A stretch of DNA of 64,000 nt from Paenibacillus sp. Soil766 (GCF_001428105.1 NZ_LMSJ01000003.1:21242-85241); one strand, 5' to 3'. Shown: positions 44,501-53,388, counted from the first letter of the stretch. Numbers and translations: made by a program. The notes: generated by a model not told the origin, from the letters alone.

Positions 44501-47500
44501 CAGCTATCACCTGTCTGATAAAGATCCATATTAATGTCCATATTCGGTGTTTGAACAGCAAACACATAGAGATTCAGTGTGGCGTCATACACGTTTCCAG
44601 TAACCGATGTTAAAGGGAACTTTAGATAAGCTCGTCTGTTATTTCCTGTATTTTTGTTCGTATCACTCGGCGTAGCACCTGCCGCATTCTTATAACGAAG
44701 ATAGGCAATATTATTGTTCGTACCTGCACCTCCAACTGTTGCTGGCGCTTGGATGAAGGTATCATCGCTCGGGTACAGAATTTGCTGTGTTCTTGTCACT
44801 CCTGGGACGGTCGTTACCGTAACCGACGGTCCGTTCGCACTCCAATTCCCCGTCGCATCACGTGCCTCAATACGGAATGTATAGTTCCCACCTGCAGTCA
44901 GATTGGTTACTGCATAGGTCTGTTCAGACCCATAGACATTCGCAATGACGCTGTTGTTTTGATACACTCGATAACCGGATACATCAATGTTGTCCACAGC
45001 TGGCGTCCAGTTTAACGTCACCGCGTGATCAGTTAGGGCACTGTACGTCAGCATACGGTTAGTCGGCCACTTTGGTGCTGAGCTATCCGCTCCTATACTC
45101 GTTTTAACAGTACTTACCGGCCCCGTTACAGACCAGTTGTTACTGCCATCTCCAGCTTCTACTTTGAAGGAATAGCTAGTGTTAGGTACTAAGCCGTTCA
45201 CTTGGAATTGTTGCATTGTGGCTGGCAATGTCACCAGCTCTTGATTCCCTTGATATACACGATAAGCCGTCACTCCGCGAGCATCTTGTGCAGTGTTCCA
45301 GTTTAATTTCACACTAGTCGCTGTGGTTTCCACGGCATTAAGTTGATCTGAAGATACCCACGCGGGAGCTGTAACATCTGTCACACCTAGTGTTTGGAAT
45401 GTAACGATAGGTCCACCCGCGGACAAATTCCCCTCAGCGTCCTTCGCTTCAATACGAACCGTATAGAGACTGTTCTCAGTTAGATGACTCAACGTATAAG
45501 AAGGCACAACCGAGTCTCCTACGATTTGACCGTTAACGTAAATGCGATAGCCTGTCACATCATCATCAAAAGCTGCTGGCCAAGAAAGCGCAGCTTCTGT
45601 CTCCGTTATGTTGGAATTGTCTATGGTGATAAACGAGCCCTTGTTCCAGCCAGGTCTTGTCGCATCCGCTGCCAATCCTGTTGCAGTTTGAATATCTGGG
45701 CTAGGAAGCGAAAGATTGCCATTCGCATCTACTGCTTGGACACGCAGCACATAAGTTTGCCCCGGTGTTAGTCCTGTCACATCATAGCTGGTCACATTCG
45801 CTGTCGTTTGTGTCACGAGGCTGCCGTTTTTATAGATCCGATACCCCGCCACATTCAGATTGTCATGAGCTGCTGGCCAACGGAATGTCACCGAAGTCGG
45901 TGTTGCCTCCGATACAGCAAATGTGCTGCCATACGGCCATACCGGCGCTGTGATTTCTGCATTTTGAGCAGGTACGGATAAAGGTACGAAGGTGTCTGTT
46001 GTTCCACCTTGTGATGGCGCTCCCCATACAACTTCAACTTTGTTTTCCTGCCCCTGCAATAAAGAGGATTTTACTGTCTGACTTACGCCACCCTTCGTGA
46101 CGATGATGTCATAGTCTCCATAGAATCCACGTGTTTGAAACTGACCATTGCTATCCGTTGTACCCATCTCGTTCGTCCACCATGTTCCGTAGATCAGATT
46201 GCGCCATTGTTCGCCTGATGGCTTCAACGTCCAGTTGCTTCGGAACAACGGGGCATTATTCTGCCAATGGGCGCCATCCCAGAATCCCCACATCGTAAAC
46301 GATGTCACATTCGGATGGCTAAACGAAGCAAGCAGAATATCCCGTGTAAATTTCCCTTGAATATCTTCTTTCGGTGAATTTACGTCAAATTCCGTAATGG
46401 CAATTTCAGGTGCGTACTGCGTGAAATGCGTAAGCTGATTGTAGAATGCCATCGGACTTACCGGCGTACTGCCGAAATGTGCCTGAATGCCGACCCCATC
46501 TATAGGAGCTCCATTATCTTTCATCGATTGCAAAATGTTCGAAAAATTCTGGATCACCGGCGCATCTACACCAAGAATTTGCGTTTCATTGACATACAGC
46601 TTTGCCGCTGGGTCAGCTTCTTTGGCCATTTTGAACCAATTCGCCATCAGTGCACCTTGGTCTGTATACGTACTACGGATCATGCTGTTCAGAACAGGTT
46701 CATTCAGCACATCCCAGTTATACAATCTCCCCCTGAAGAGACCCGCAAGTTCATGGAAATGATCTCGAATACGCTTCTCCAGCGCTGTCTTATTGCTCAC
46801 CATACCTGGAATATCTGCCGGTACTCGCGTAGAACCATCCCATAGCAGAGCATGTCCTCGGATATCAAATCCGTTGGAACCCAACCAGTTGTAGAGATTT
46901 ACAGTGCGGCTTCGATCTTGTTCCCACCATTGCCACTTCATCTCATTTTCCATAACGACCGAATTGAAATTCTCTTTGAGCTTAGTTCGATACGTTTCTG
47001 CATTCGCATCCGTACCATTAATCATCGTGCTATTGACAGCTGTACCAAACTTGAAGTCATGCTTCGTCATTTTCACTTGAATGCTTGCGCCCTGAACAGG
47101 ATCGCCATCAGCGTCTTTCACTTCGACCTGCATATCCCCTTTGCGAATCTGCTCAATACGATGATTGGCTTCTGCGCGCCATGGGGCGTCTTCTTCCATT
47201 CCATCGTAAATGACTGGCGTGCTCGGCAAGTTATCAAATGTAACCGCTTTCTTGTAATTCACGACTTTAAGATTGCCGATTTCGATCTCCTGTGGCTTAT
47301 AGCCAAGTCGGAACGCAATCTGCGGTGTGTTCACTTCCATCAACAAGGCAGCTTTAATCGGCACAATGAATTTCTTCCACTGTGTAGGAACCGTTATCGT
47401 CTCGGTAATCGACTTTTCAAAATTCCCTCTTTTCTCCATGACCAATGCGACTGTACCTTCAGCCGTTTCAACCGTGGATCTCAGGGTTCTTGCATAGAAT

Positions 47501-47850
47501 GTTGCCAAAATAACATCGTCTTTCTCAATACTTGCTTCAATTGGGAGTACATATTGCAAAAGATACGTGCTTGCTGGCTGCACGTTCGTCGCAAAGCGTA
47601 ATGCTTCTGTAAACGCCTGCCCTTCAACAGTTGAGTTTGCAACAGTTCCATACAACGCAGCCTCGGGGTTGAGCGCCGCTCCTTGCATGTTAATATCAGA
47701 AATAAGAACCTCACTGCCAGGCAGTTGACCCAATTCCTCTTCCGTCAGCACCTGTGCTAGGGAAACCTTGGGTTGGAACGGTACAACCAGCATCGCGCTG
47801 ATTAACAGGAGAGAAAGCAGTCTCCCCATTTTCCCCTTTCTCATCATCAC
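41557..47850 (-). CDS. S-layer-anchored multidomain GH10 endoxylanase
   Basis: A 2097-residue secreted, cell-surface xylanase. Order: signal peptide to about 32; a CBM-like beta domain (about 45-220); GH10 catalytic domain (about 225-560) with acid/base Glu384 in WDVLNEP and nucleophile Glu487 in ITEFD; a short linker domain; four fibronectin-III repeats (about 630-1005); a DNRLRE-type domain (about 1010-1180); five more fibronectin-III repeats; an unassigned beta domain; three SLH motifs (1918-2097) that bind secondary wall polymer. Long cell-bound GH10 xylanases with SLH are known in Paenibacillus, where they feed aldouronate importers. The GTG at 47850 is the first start; ATG 47844 is an alternative. 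It follows the binding-protein gene. Confidence 0.93.
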   Translation of the reverse strand: MMMRKGKMGRLLSLLLISAMLVVPFQPKVSLAQVLTEEELGQLPGSEVLISDINMQGAALNPEAALYGTVANSTVEGQAFTEALRFATNVQPASTYLLQYVLPIEASIEKDDVILATFYARTLRSTVETAEGTVALVMEKRGNFEKSITETITVPTQWKKFIVPIKAALLMEVNTPQIAFRLGYKPQEIEIGNLKVVNYKKAVTFDNLPSTPVIYDGMEEDAPWRAEANHRIEQIRKGDMQVEVKDADGDPVQGASIQVKMTKHDFKFGTAVNSTMINGTDANAETYRTKLKENFNSVVMENEMKWQWWEQDRSRTVNLYNWLGSNGFDIRGHALLWDGSTRVPADIPGMVSNKTALEKRIRDHFHELAGLFRGRLYNWDVLNEPVLNSMIRSTYTDQGALMANWFKMAKEADPAAKLYVNETQILGVDAPVIQNFSNILQSMKDNGAPIDGVGIQAHFGSTPVSPMAFYNQLTHFTQYAPEIAITEFDVNSPKEDIQGKFTRDILLASFSHPNVTSFTMWGFWDGAHWQNNAPLFRSNWTLKPSGEQWRNLIYGTWWTNEMGTTDSNGQFQTRGFYGDYDIIVTKGGVSQTVKSSLLQGQENKVEVVWGAPSQGGTTDTFVPLSVPAQNAEITAPVWPYGSTFAVSEATPTSVTFRWPAAHDNLNVAGYRIYKNGSLVTQTTANVTSYDVTGLTPGQTYVLRVQAVDANGNLSLPSPDIQTATGLAADATRPGWNKGSFITIDNSNITETEAALSWPAAFDDDVTGYRIYVNGQIVGDSVVPSYTLSHLTENSLYTVRIEAKDAEGNLSAGGPIVTFQTLGVTDVTAPAWVSSDQLNAVETTATSVKLNWNTAQDARGVTAYRVYQGNQELVTLPATMQQFQVNGLVPNTSYSFKVEAGDGSNNWSVTGPVSTVKTSIGADSSAPKWPTNRMLTYSALTDHAVTLNWTPAVDNIDVSGYRVYQNNSVIANVYGSEQTYAVTNLTAGGNYTFRIEARDATGNWSANGPSVTVTTVPGVTRTQQILYPSDDTFIQAPATVGGAGTNNNIAYLRYKNAAGATPSDTNKNTGNNRRAYLKFPLTSVTGNVYDATLNLYVFAVQTPNMDINMDLYQTGDSWSEAGAAPVNWLNKPVDGAKIASTLVRNANFWKTFSVTSQVATELSGDGTISFKLQDDAWLDQNVDIHSKEATGANAVYKPYLSVGTEQMPVDTTPPTWSSGTLSATQVQPLGATLTWSSAQDQRGINGYTIYRNGTAIATVGSDVYSYAVTGLTPSTAYTFKVEARDASLVSATGPTTNLTTPSADNFAPTWSGAAVLSTQDVSRFGVTLQWPAATDQYGIAAYDIYNGNSVVGSVYSDVQTYHVTGLTARTDYDFHVSARDASGNRAAGPGIRVTTLAPDTAPPTWSQISTLVVSYKTSSGLQLNWPTASDDTEVHAYRMEQNGVEIAYVANDVRSYYVNGLDANTQYPFSVVAMDQAGNASQPLQLTTSVYKLDTITPQWPTGSRIHSTKLSDRENLEWDRATDNAGIEWYVVYRNGVQVAQVDATYTSYSIMGTPDSAAVYKVEAKDYVGNSTVFGPSTNDPEIPVPSDTTAPGWPAESALTQGNVTSNAIQLSWSQAIDRIGVTQYKLLMNGNIVTTTPNITWQVTGLTADTAYDFKVEAADAANNWSSNGPTLQVRTQAVPATTGPSTGTGTQPEIGKPSITLNNGEAKITFPASSVTTLNGKATATIDKTTIDEAFKKLDAQAGGTTPKITLQVPQVAGANSYALELPTEYLTQQESTHGLIISTQLGTIVLPSNMFANNTQAAKQSSITINISSDKLPTHTDLKGKAGIVVDLQFTASGQPMNFENKDASVSVSIPYALSQEEKAHPELLNVWYVNAQGQAQLVPTGSYNAATGNIEFSTNHFSMYAVSYNKPAFQDLASTKWAQKAIETLAAKGIIQGITAQAFNPTAAITRADFTKLLVETFGLQATSDTHFTDIQKGAYYEKAVGIASKLGIVNGVDDQHFNPQASITRQDMFVMITRALTGVNKILPTANNASKFTDGADIASYAVQAVNALVQQGLVEGNAGKVNPLGHTTRAETAVMLYRLFQFIYQ

Positions 47851-47896
47851 CTATCTCATCCTTCCTTCATTCACATCCATCATTCATAAAAGAGGA

Positions 47897-47932
47897 CCCA
47901 CCTGAGCGAGTGTCTTACCAGCTTCAGATGGG
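47897..47932 (-). terminator. Weak hairpin between binding-protein and xylanase genes
   Basis: CCCATCTGA...TCAGGTGGG on the minus strand, then TCCTCTTTTATG. Probably partial termination or mRNA stabilisation. Confidence 0.4.
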
Positions 47933-47956
47933 CATGTGTCATAGTCCTACGACTAC

Positions 47957-49525
47957 TTACTTCTTACGGTTTGCGTTATACCAGTCCGTCAATTCCTTAA
48001 TCGCTTTGTCCCCACCTTGCTTCTTCCAGTTCGCTACGTACTCATCAAAGTAGTCCAGCGGCTTCTCGCCGAGAATAATTTTGGCAGCAACCTCTTGGAA
48101 GGAACCTTTATAACCAAGATCTGCGTTCTTCGTCAACGTTTCGGAAGGCGGCATACCTGCAGTTGGATTCGGAATACCTTCTTTGCGGGACGTTTCGATC
48201 GTTTGAATAAGCTTGTTGTAAGCTTCATCGTTATTGATCAATACCTTCTGAGCTTGCTCATGGAAACCGTGCATTTGGAACACAGCGGAACGCCATTTCA
48301 AATCAGGATCCTTATCTGCATTGTACTTAAGTGCAGTTCCTTCTTTGGTAAAGGATTGCCCTTCAATACCAAGCTCCGTGAATAGTTGTCCTTCTTCCGA
48401 AACGAGCCAATCGAACATTTTCACAACAGCTTCAGGGTTTTTCGTATCTTTATGTACGACAAACGTTTTCAATACTGGTTTCTCAACGCGTCCCAATTTC
48501 CCATCGTAGCCTTCACCTCTTGGTGTTGGAATGCCGAGTACGTTAGGCTTTTTATCAGGAAGCAATTTGCTAAGCTCCTTCTGCCAAGGATCCCATGCAC
48601 CGAATACGACGTGGTTCCAAGAACCAACGAGATCGGACTTGATTTTTTGATCCCAAATCGCCCGAGTGTTCGTTAGGAATTCCGCATCAATCAACTTCTC
48701 TTTATACATCGTGTTAAGCATTCCCAACGCTTTTTTCATATTCGGGTTCACATAACCAGGCATAACCTCGTTATTGTAGAGACTGTTAGAGTCTAGATTC
48801 ACCCCATACATCCCGAAAATGTTATCAGCCCACTCGAATTTCTCACGGGAAGCGAACGGAATTTCATCCTTCTTACCGTTGCCATTCGGATCCTTATCAC
48901 GGAACGCACGCAGCATATCAAGGAACTCTGTAGATGTTTTTGGCTCCTTAATTCCCAGCTTATCCATCCAGTCTTTACGCACGTAAATAACTCGTTCTGC
49001 AGGTGCATTCCCTTGCGCTAATTGTGGAATAGCGAGGATTTTGCCATTGAGTGTAACAGCATCCCAAGCGGATTGCGGGATATTTTTCTTCAAATTCGGC
49101 CCATATTTATCGATTAATGGCTTCAAATCCATCGCCAAACCGTTGATAACAAGATCGGAGGTCTCAATACCCCAAACCATGTGAACGTTAGGAATATCGC
49201 CGGAAGCGAACTTCAATTTGAGCTGATCCATGTAGTTTTCATGCGGGAGGAAGGTGATGTTTAGATCTGTATTTGTTTTTTGAGCGAGATACTTAACTGT
49301 AGCCAGATCCATCGACTTGCCAGCCGGAATCTGTTGAGCGTTATTGGAGACGAATAAGCTGATTTTCTCTGGTGCAGCCGGCGTCGTGCTTTGACTTGCA
49401 GCAGGTGTCACTGGCGTCTGTGTCGTTGCTGTCGTGGAGCCCTTATCTGAGGAGCAGGCAACTGTTGCACCTGCAAGACATACCATACATACAAGTGTAA
49501 CCATTTGTTTCATATTCACTTTCAT
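47957..49525 (-). CDS. Extracellular sugar-binding lipoprotein, LplA-like
   Basis: A 522-residue binding protein with signal peptide and lipobox VACS (Cys24), then a T/P/A-rich linker. The long form and the block KLYVRKDWMDKLGIKEPKTSTEFLDML-like sequence (here VIYVRKDWMDKLGIKEP) mark the LplA group, which binds oligosaccharides such as aldouronates. GGGAGG lies 9 nt before the ATG. It is the third gene of the importer operon, before the xylanase. The ligand is inferred as a xylooligosaccharide or aldouronate. Confidence 0.92.
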   Translation of the reverse strand: MKVNMKQMVTLVCMVCLAGATVACSSDKGSTTATTQTPVTPAASQSTTPAAPEKISLFVSNNAQQIPAGKSMDLATVKYLAQKTNTDLNITFLPHENYMDQLKLKFASGDIPNVHMVWGIETSDLVINGLAMDLKPLIDKYGPNLKKNIPQSAWDAVTLNGKILAIPQLAQGNAPAERVIYVRKDWMDKLGIKEPKTSTEFLDMLRAFRDKDPNGNGKKDEIPFASREKFEWADNIFGMYGVNLDSNSLYNNEVMPGYVNPNMKKALGMLNTMYKEKLIDAEFLTNTRAIWDQKIKSDLVGSWNHVVFGAWDPWQKELSKLLPDKKPNVLGIPTPRGEGYDGKLGRVEKPVLKTFVVHKDTKNPEAVVKMFDWLVSEEGQLFTELGIEGQSFTKEGTALKYNADKDPDLKWRSAVFQMHGFHEQAQKVLINNDEAYNKLIQTIETSRKEGIPNPTAGMPPSETLTKNADLGYKGSFQEVAAKIILGEKPLDYFDEYVANWKKQGGDKAIKELTDWYNANRKK

Positions 49526-49659
49526 CGAATAGACCCTCCCTATTTTCTTAATTATAGTTTAGTTCGTTTCACATGTTCATCTGGACATTTCTGGAATGCG
49601 TGGAATGTGTCTCACCACCTCCTTCATCGCGTCAAATCGAGGCTAATTCACGCCTAACC

Positions 49660-50541
49660 TTATTCCTTAACCGAACCTAACAGTGCACCTTTGATGAAAT
49701 GCTTTTGCAAAAATGGGTACACGATAATAATCGGAAGCGTGGCAATGACAATCGTCGCCATCTGCAACCCTTGAGGGGTTACTGCCGTGGAAAGCTCCAA
49801 GATCGATTGGCCTCCGGCAGAATCCATATCAAATTGTGAAATGAGCTTATACAGATACAATTGTAGGGGCTGCAGTTCGCGATCGGTAATGTACAATAGC
49901 GGTCCTAAATAGTTGTTCCAATGCCCCACAGCGTAGAATAAAATCAGCGTCACGTTGATTGGCATGGATAATGGCGCCACGATGCGCCATACAATATTGT
50001 ATTCGGACATGCCATCTACCCGTGCCGCTTCAAAAAGCTCCTCCGGAATCGACCTCATGAAGGTGATGCAAAGCATCATATTGAACGCGCTCAGCGCACC
50101 TGGGATAATGAGTGACCAGATACTATTGAGCAGGCCTAGGCTTTTGATCAAAATGTACATCGGCACCATCGGTGCCTGAAAGATCATCGTGAATATGATG
50201 AAAAGTAGAATCGCCTTGCGGCCGCCTAGCCAACCTTTGGATAGCGGATAAGAGGTAAGGATCGTAAGTGCCATGTTGATTGCTGTTCCAATCAAAACGA
50301 TCTGAATTGTGACCCCAAACGACTTCCAAAACACCGCATTGCGGATAACAAAGTCATAATTGAGGAGATTAAATCCTACAGGCCAAAGTGACACTTCGGA
50401 ATGGATAATCGCTTCATTGGAGCTGAGTGAGCCGGCAATGACATTCATCAATGGAATGGCAACCGCAGCGCAAAAGAGCAGTAAGAGAAGTGCATTCGCT
50501 GTATCAAAAACGATTTCACCTGGTGTTCGTCTAATTTTCAT
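49660..50541 (-). CDS. CUT1 ABC transporter permease, LplC/YtcP-like
   Basis: A 293-residue permease with about six helices and the EAA loop IPEELFEAARVDGMSEYNIVWRI. The C-terminus KHFIKGALLGSVKE is the standard family ending. AAAGGGG lies 10 nt before the ATG. It pairs with the LplB-like gene 15 nt upstream and the lipoprotein 134 nt downstream. The 134-bp gap holds no convincing hairpin or promoter. Confidence 0.92.
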   Translation of the reverse strand: MKIRRTPGEIVFDTANALLLLLFCAAVAIPLMNVIAGSLSSNEAIIHSEVSLWPVGFNLLNYDFVIRNAVFWKSFGVTIQIVLIGTAINMALTILTSYPLSKGWLGGRKAILLFIIFTMIFQAPMVPMYILIKSLGLLNSIWSLIIPGALSAFNMMLCITFMRSIPEELFEAARVDGMSEYNIVWRIVAPLSMPINVTLILFYAVGHWNNYLGPLLYITDRELQPLQLYLYKLISQFDMDSAGGQSILELSTAVTPQGLQMATIVIATLPIIIVYPFLQKHFIKGALLGSVKE

Positions 50542-50556
50542 CGTCGTATCGCCCCT

Positions 50557-51516
50557 TTAATATAGCCCTTCACCGGTTGTCCATTTACTCACACGGTTCG
50601 CAATGACGAGTAAGATAAAACCAATAACCGATTTGAACAATCCGATGGCTGTCGTTATGCTGTACTGACCTTGCAGAATGCCCGCTCGATAGGTGTAAGT
50701 ATCCAATACATCCCCTGTCTCAAACGTGGCGGGATTTAGAAATTGATAGATTTGCTCGAAGCCTGAATCCATGATGTGTCCCATTTTCAGCATGAGCAGG
50801 ATCATGATGGCCGGCAGCAAGCCTGGTATCGAGATATGTAAGAACTGCTTCCAACGATTCGCGCCATCCATCCTCGCTGCTTCATATAAGGACGGGTTAA
50901 TACCCGCAAGCGCTGCGATGAAAATAATTGCGTTCCAGCCCATTTCCTTCCAAATGCCCGAAAAAATAATGATAGAACGGAAGTATTCCGGTTTCTGAAG
51001 ATAGGCAACGGTTTCACCGCCGAAGGAGGAAATGACGTGATTGATGAGTCCTTGTGTCGGCGACAGCAACATGTATGTGAGACCGAACACGATCGTCCAA
51101 GATAAAAAGTGCGGTAAATATAGCACGGTTTGGGTGATTCGCTTGAAGGCCATCGATCGCACTTCATTGAGCATGATTGCCAGGAGGATCGGCAACGGGA
51201 AGGCGAACACAATTTGATATAAACTGATTAACAGCGTATTTCGGAGCAGTCGTCCGAACTTGTCGTACGTGAATAGTTGATGGAACCATTTGAACCCAAC
51301 CCATTCACTTCCTGTGAAGCCTTTGAAAATGTTGTAGTCCTGAAAGGCGATGAAACTTGCCAGAAGTGGGACATACTTGAACACGAGGAAATACAGCAGT
51401 CCAGGAATCAGCATGATATAGAATGCACGATGCTGCAGGACGTATTTCCACCAACCTTTCTTCTTCGTTGCACTGGTTGACCGCTGGACAACCTCATTTA
51501 CAGTAGCGGATTTCAT
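50557..51516 (-). CDS. CUT1 ABC transporter permease, LplB-like
   Basis: A 319-residue permease with a long N-terminal cytoplasmic tail followed by about six helices. EAA loop: INPSLYEAARMDGANRWKQFLHISI. KYVPLLASFIAFQDYNIFKGF is typical of the LplB subgroup. It is the first gene of the xylooligosaccharide importer operon, with a promoter 39 bp upstream. Confidence 0.92.
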   Translation of the reverse strand: MKSATVNEVVQRSTSATKKKGWWKYVLQHRAFYIMLIPGLLYFLVFKYVPLLASFIAFQDYNIFKGFTGSEWVGFKWFHQLFTYDKFGRLLRNTLLISLYQIVFAFPLPILLAIMLNEVRSMAFKRITQTVLYLPHFLSWTIVFGLTYMLLSPTQGLINHVISSFGGETVAYLQKPEYFRSIIIFSGIWKEMGWNAIIFIAALAGINPSLYEAARMDGANRWKQFLHISIPGLLPAIMILLMLKMGHIMDSGFEQIYQFLNPATFETGDVLDTYTYRAGILQGQYSITTAIGLFKSVIGFILLVIANRVSKWTTGEGLY

Positions 51517-51554
51517 CTGCTCTCACCTACACTATCTATTTGTCTTCTGTGTTA

Positions 51555-51584
51555 ATTATAGGTTTCAAGGCGTGGGACCAACAA
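51555..51584 (-). promoter_or_regulatory. Promoter of the xylooligosaccharide importer operon
   Basis: TTGTTG (51584-51579), 18-bp spacer, TATAAT (51560-51555), giving a leader of about 30 nt. The -10 is perfect, the -35 moderate. Confidence 0.55.
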
Positions 51585-51842
51585 TGAGGGCGGATGTCGA
51601 TTTACTGTAGTAAAAGTCTCTTTATGGGGAAGTGGAAGTGACGAGGGGGTGGTGCGACGGATGCGGTGGTTGGGGTGGGGGTGGAGGTGCCGTATATAAC
51701 AGTTTCTGAGGTATCTACAATTTTGCCATCCCGCCACGTTGATCTCCTTATTCTCTAACTAGCTAGCTCTTGCTTCCTGTATCTCCAACCTGCATCAAGT
51801 AGCAAAATCACATCACGTTGATTTCCCTTATTCCTTAAGTGG

Positions 51843-52038
51843 TAAATAAATGGAAATTATACAGCTATTTCTGGCAGATCTCGTCAGTTTTACGAATATA
51901 GATGGAAATTATGTAGCTAATTTCGACCAATTGCACGGATTCAGCAGGAATAGCGTGATTTAACTGGAGGAAATCCAGCTATTCGCTCCAAAGGTAAGTT
52001 TAGCGTGAAATTAGATGTAGGAAATCCAGTTATTCTTG
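51843..52038 (+). repeat. Dispersed hairpin repeat, site C (four units)
   Basis: Units start near 51843, 51896, 51957 and 52007. Cores: ATGGAAATTATACAG, ATGGAAATTATGTAG, CTGGAGGAAATCCAG (a perfect 5-bp stem with 5-nt loop) and ATGTAGGAAATCCAG. Spacing between cores is 52, 62 and 51 bp, matching the 62 and 51 at site B and the 51 at site A. No gene is seen between 51585 and 52234. Confidence 0.75.
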
Positions 52039-52052
52039 ACGGCAGGCATGGT

Positions 52053-52151
52053 GGCGTGCTTGGTACACTAGAGTGTTGGCGTGCTTGGAGCGCGAAAGGG
52101 CTGGCCTGCTAGGAACGCTAGAGGGCTGGAGCGATTGGAGCGCTGGTGCTG
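52053..52151 (+). repeat. 25-bp tandem minisatellite, about four copies
   Basis: Four successive units of 25, 25, 25 and 24 bp start at 52053, 52078, 52103 and 52128. They begin GGCGTGCTTGG, GGCGTGCTTGG, GGCCTGCTAGG and GGAGCGATTGG; the second and third end GGGCT. They follow directly after hairpin-repeat site C. No spacers, so not a CRISPR array. Confidence 0.8.
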
Positions 52152-52168
52152 TTGCAACGTATAAACGC

Positions 52169-52218
52169 AAAAAAGAGCTGCCCTCAAGTAGCAATAGCTA
52201 CTGAAAGACAACTCTTTT
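52169..52218 (-). terminator. Terminator of the fructan/GH88 operon
   Basis: AAAAGAGTTG...GTAGC-TATT-GCTAC...CAGCTCTTTTTT on the minus strand: a long imperfect stem with a six-T tail, 17 bp after the GH88 stop. Confidence 0.85.
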
Positions 52219-52234
52219 ACCAAATTAACCTAAC

Positions 52235-53365
52235 CTACCAGAACAGCTCGCCATGCCCGAGCAATCGGGAAAGACCCTCTACGAAGTAGTAGTCGCCGTA
52301 GATGAGCGGCACGTCGATGTTTTTCCCCTCTGGGTAATGGCTAGTACCGTGGGTGACTAACCCTTCTTCGGTTTCCGAATCCCACGCACCGTAGTTCGTG
52401 TAAAGCGAGTGCAAGATGCGCTCCCCCGCTTCGCGGTAGAGGGATGCTTCTTGGCCGCTCACTTGCTCCGCGATCAGGAGCAAACCGCAAGCCGCACACG
52501 CGCCAGCTGAAGAGTCGCGGTACGCCGGAATGCCATCTGGCAAGCGGAAATCCCAATGTGGCACATGATCTTCCGGCAGGTTCGCCAGGAAGAAATGCGC
52601 AGCACGCTTGGCCGCATGCAAATACTTCTCATCTCCCGTGTACTTGTAGCTGAGGCTCATCCCGTAAATCGCCCACGCGGTTCCACGCGACCAGGCCGAT
52701 TCCGGCGCAAAACCTTGCCCACCGTTCACGGAAAGCTTCTCACCGGTGGCAGGATCAAAAATCACGATATGATTCACCGATCCATCGGGACGAATAAAGT
52801 GATCCACCGCCATATCGGCATGCCTTACAGCGATTTCTTTGAATCGCGGGTCGCCTGTAGTCAGCGTAGCAAAGTGTAGCAACGGCAAGTTCATCATGCA
52901 GTCGATAATGGCCCAGCCTGCATTGTCCTCGCCTTCGCGCCAAGGATTCCAAGCGCGAATGTAGCTGCCCTTCACGTTGAATCGAGCTGCAAGCAGGTTC
53001 GCCGCGAGCAACGCGCGGCGCTTGGAATCATCTGCACCAGTTAGCTTGTAGCGTGCAACACTCGTCAGAGTCCACATGAATCCGATATCATGATCCAGAC
53101 GATAGTAGTCCGTTACAACTTGATCGAGCTGCTGCTCACAAGATTCAGCCAACCCCTTAAGTCCTTCATCCTTCGTATCACGATATAATAACCACAACAA
53201 CCCAGGCCAGAAGCCCGCTGTCCACCAATAAGCCGGCTCTAGTTTATACTCTCCGCCTACACTTGCATGTGGGAATCCATCACCAATACGTTTACTTGTT
53301 TTGTCTACTTTCGCAACGGTTTGTGCCCATGCTTCTTGAGCCCAACCCTTCTGAATTGTCGTCAT
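52235..53365 (-). CDS. GH88 unsaturated glucuronyl hydrolase-like enzyme
   Basis: A 376-residue cytoplasmic (alpha/alpha)6-barrel hydrolase, the usual length for GH88. Candidate catalytic Asp residues lie in LDHDIGFMW and in DNAGWAIIDCMMN, matching the nucleophile-like and proton-donor Asp of the Bacillus enzyme. GH88 removes unsaturated uronic acids made by polysaccharide lyases. I chose ATG 53365 (GAGGAGTG 6 nt upstream). It is the last gene of a sucrose/fructan operon, where no lyase is present, so its substrate here is unclear. An AAACGTTT operator-like site lies upstream. Confidence 0.85.
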   Translation of the reverse strand: MTTIQKGWAQEAWAQTVAKVDKTSKRIGDGFPHASVGGEYKLEPAYWWTAGFWPGLLWLLYRDTKDEGLKGLAESCEQQLDQVVTDYYRLDHDIGFMWTLTSVARYKLTGADDSKRRALLAANLLAARFNVKGSYIRAWNPWREGEDNAGWAIIDCMMNLPLLHFATLTTGDPRFKEIAVRHADMAVDHFIRPDGSVNHIVIFDPATGEKLSVNGGQGFAPESAWSRGTAWAIYGMSLSYKYTGDEKYLHAAKRAAHFFLANLPEDHVPHWDFRLPDGIPAYRDSSAGACAACGLLLIAEQVSGQEASLYREAGERILHSLYTNYGAWDSETEEGLVTHGTSHYPEGKNIDVPLIYGDYYFVEGLSRLLGHGELFW

Positions 53366-53388
53366 ATGTAACACTCCTCACCAGGTTT

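Noticed and set aside
46852..47601. A 249-codon open frame on the plus strand
   Set aside because: Antisense to the GH10 xylanase N-terminal region; no ribosome binding site and no protein-like composition.
41557..47850. Treating the fibronectin-III region as DNA tandem repeats
   Set aside because: The repeats are clear in protein but strongly diverged at the DNA level, so recent duplication is not supported.
52053..52151. CRISPR array
   Set aside because: The 25-bp units are directly adjacent with no spacers and are imperfect.
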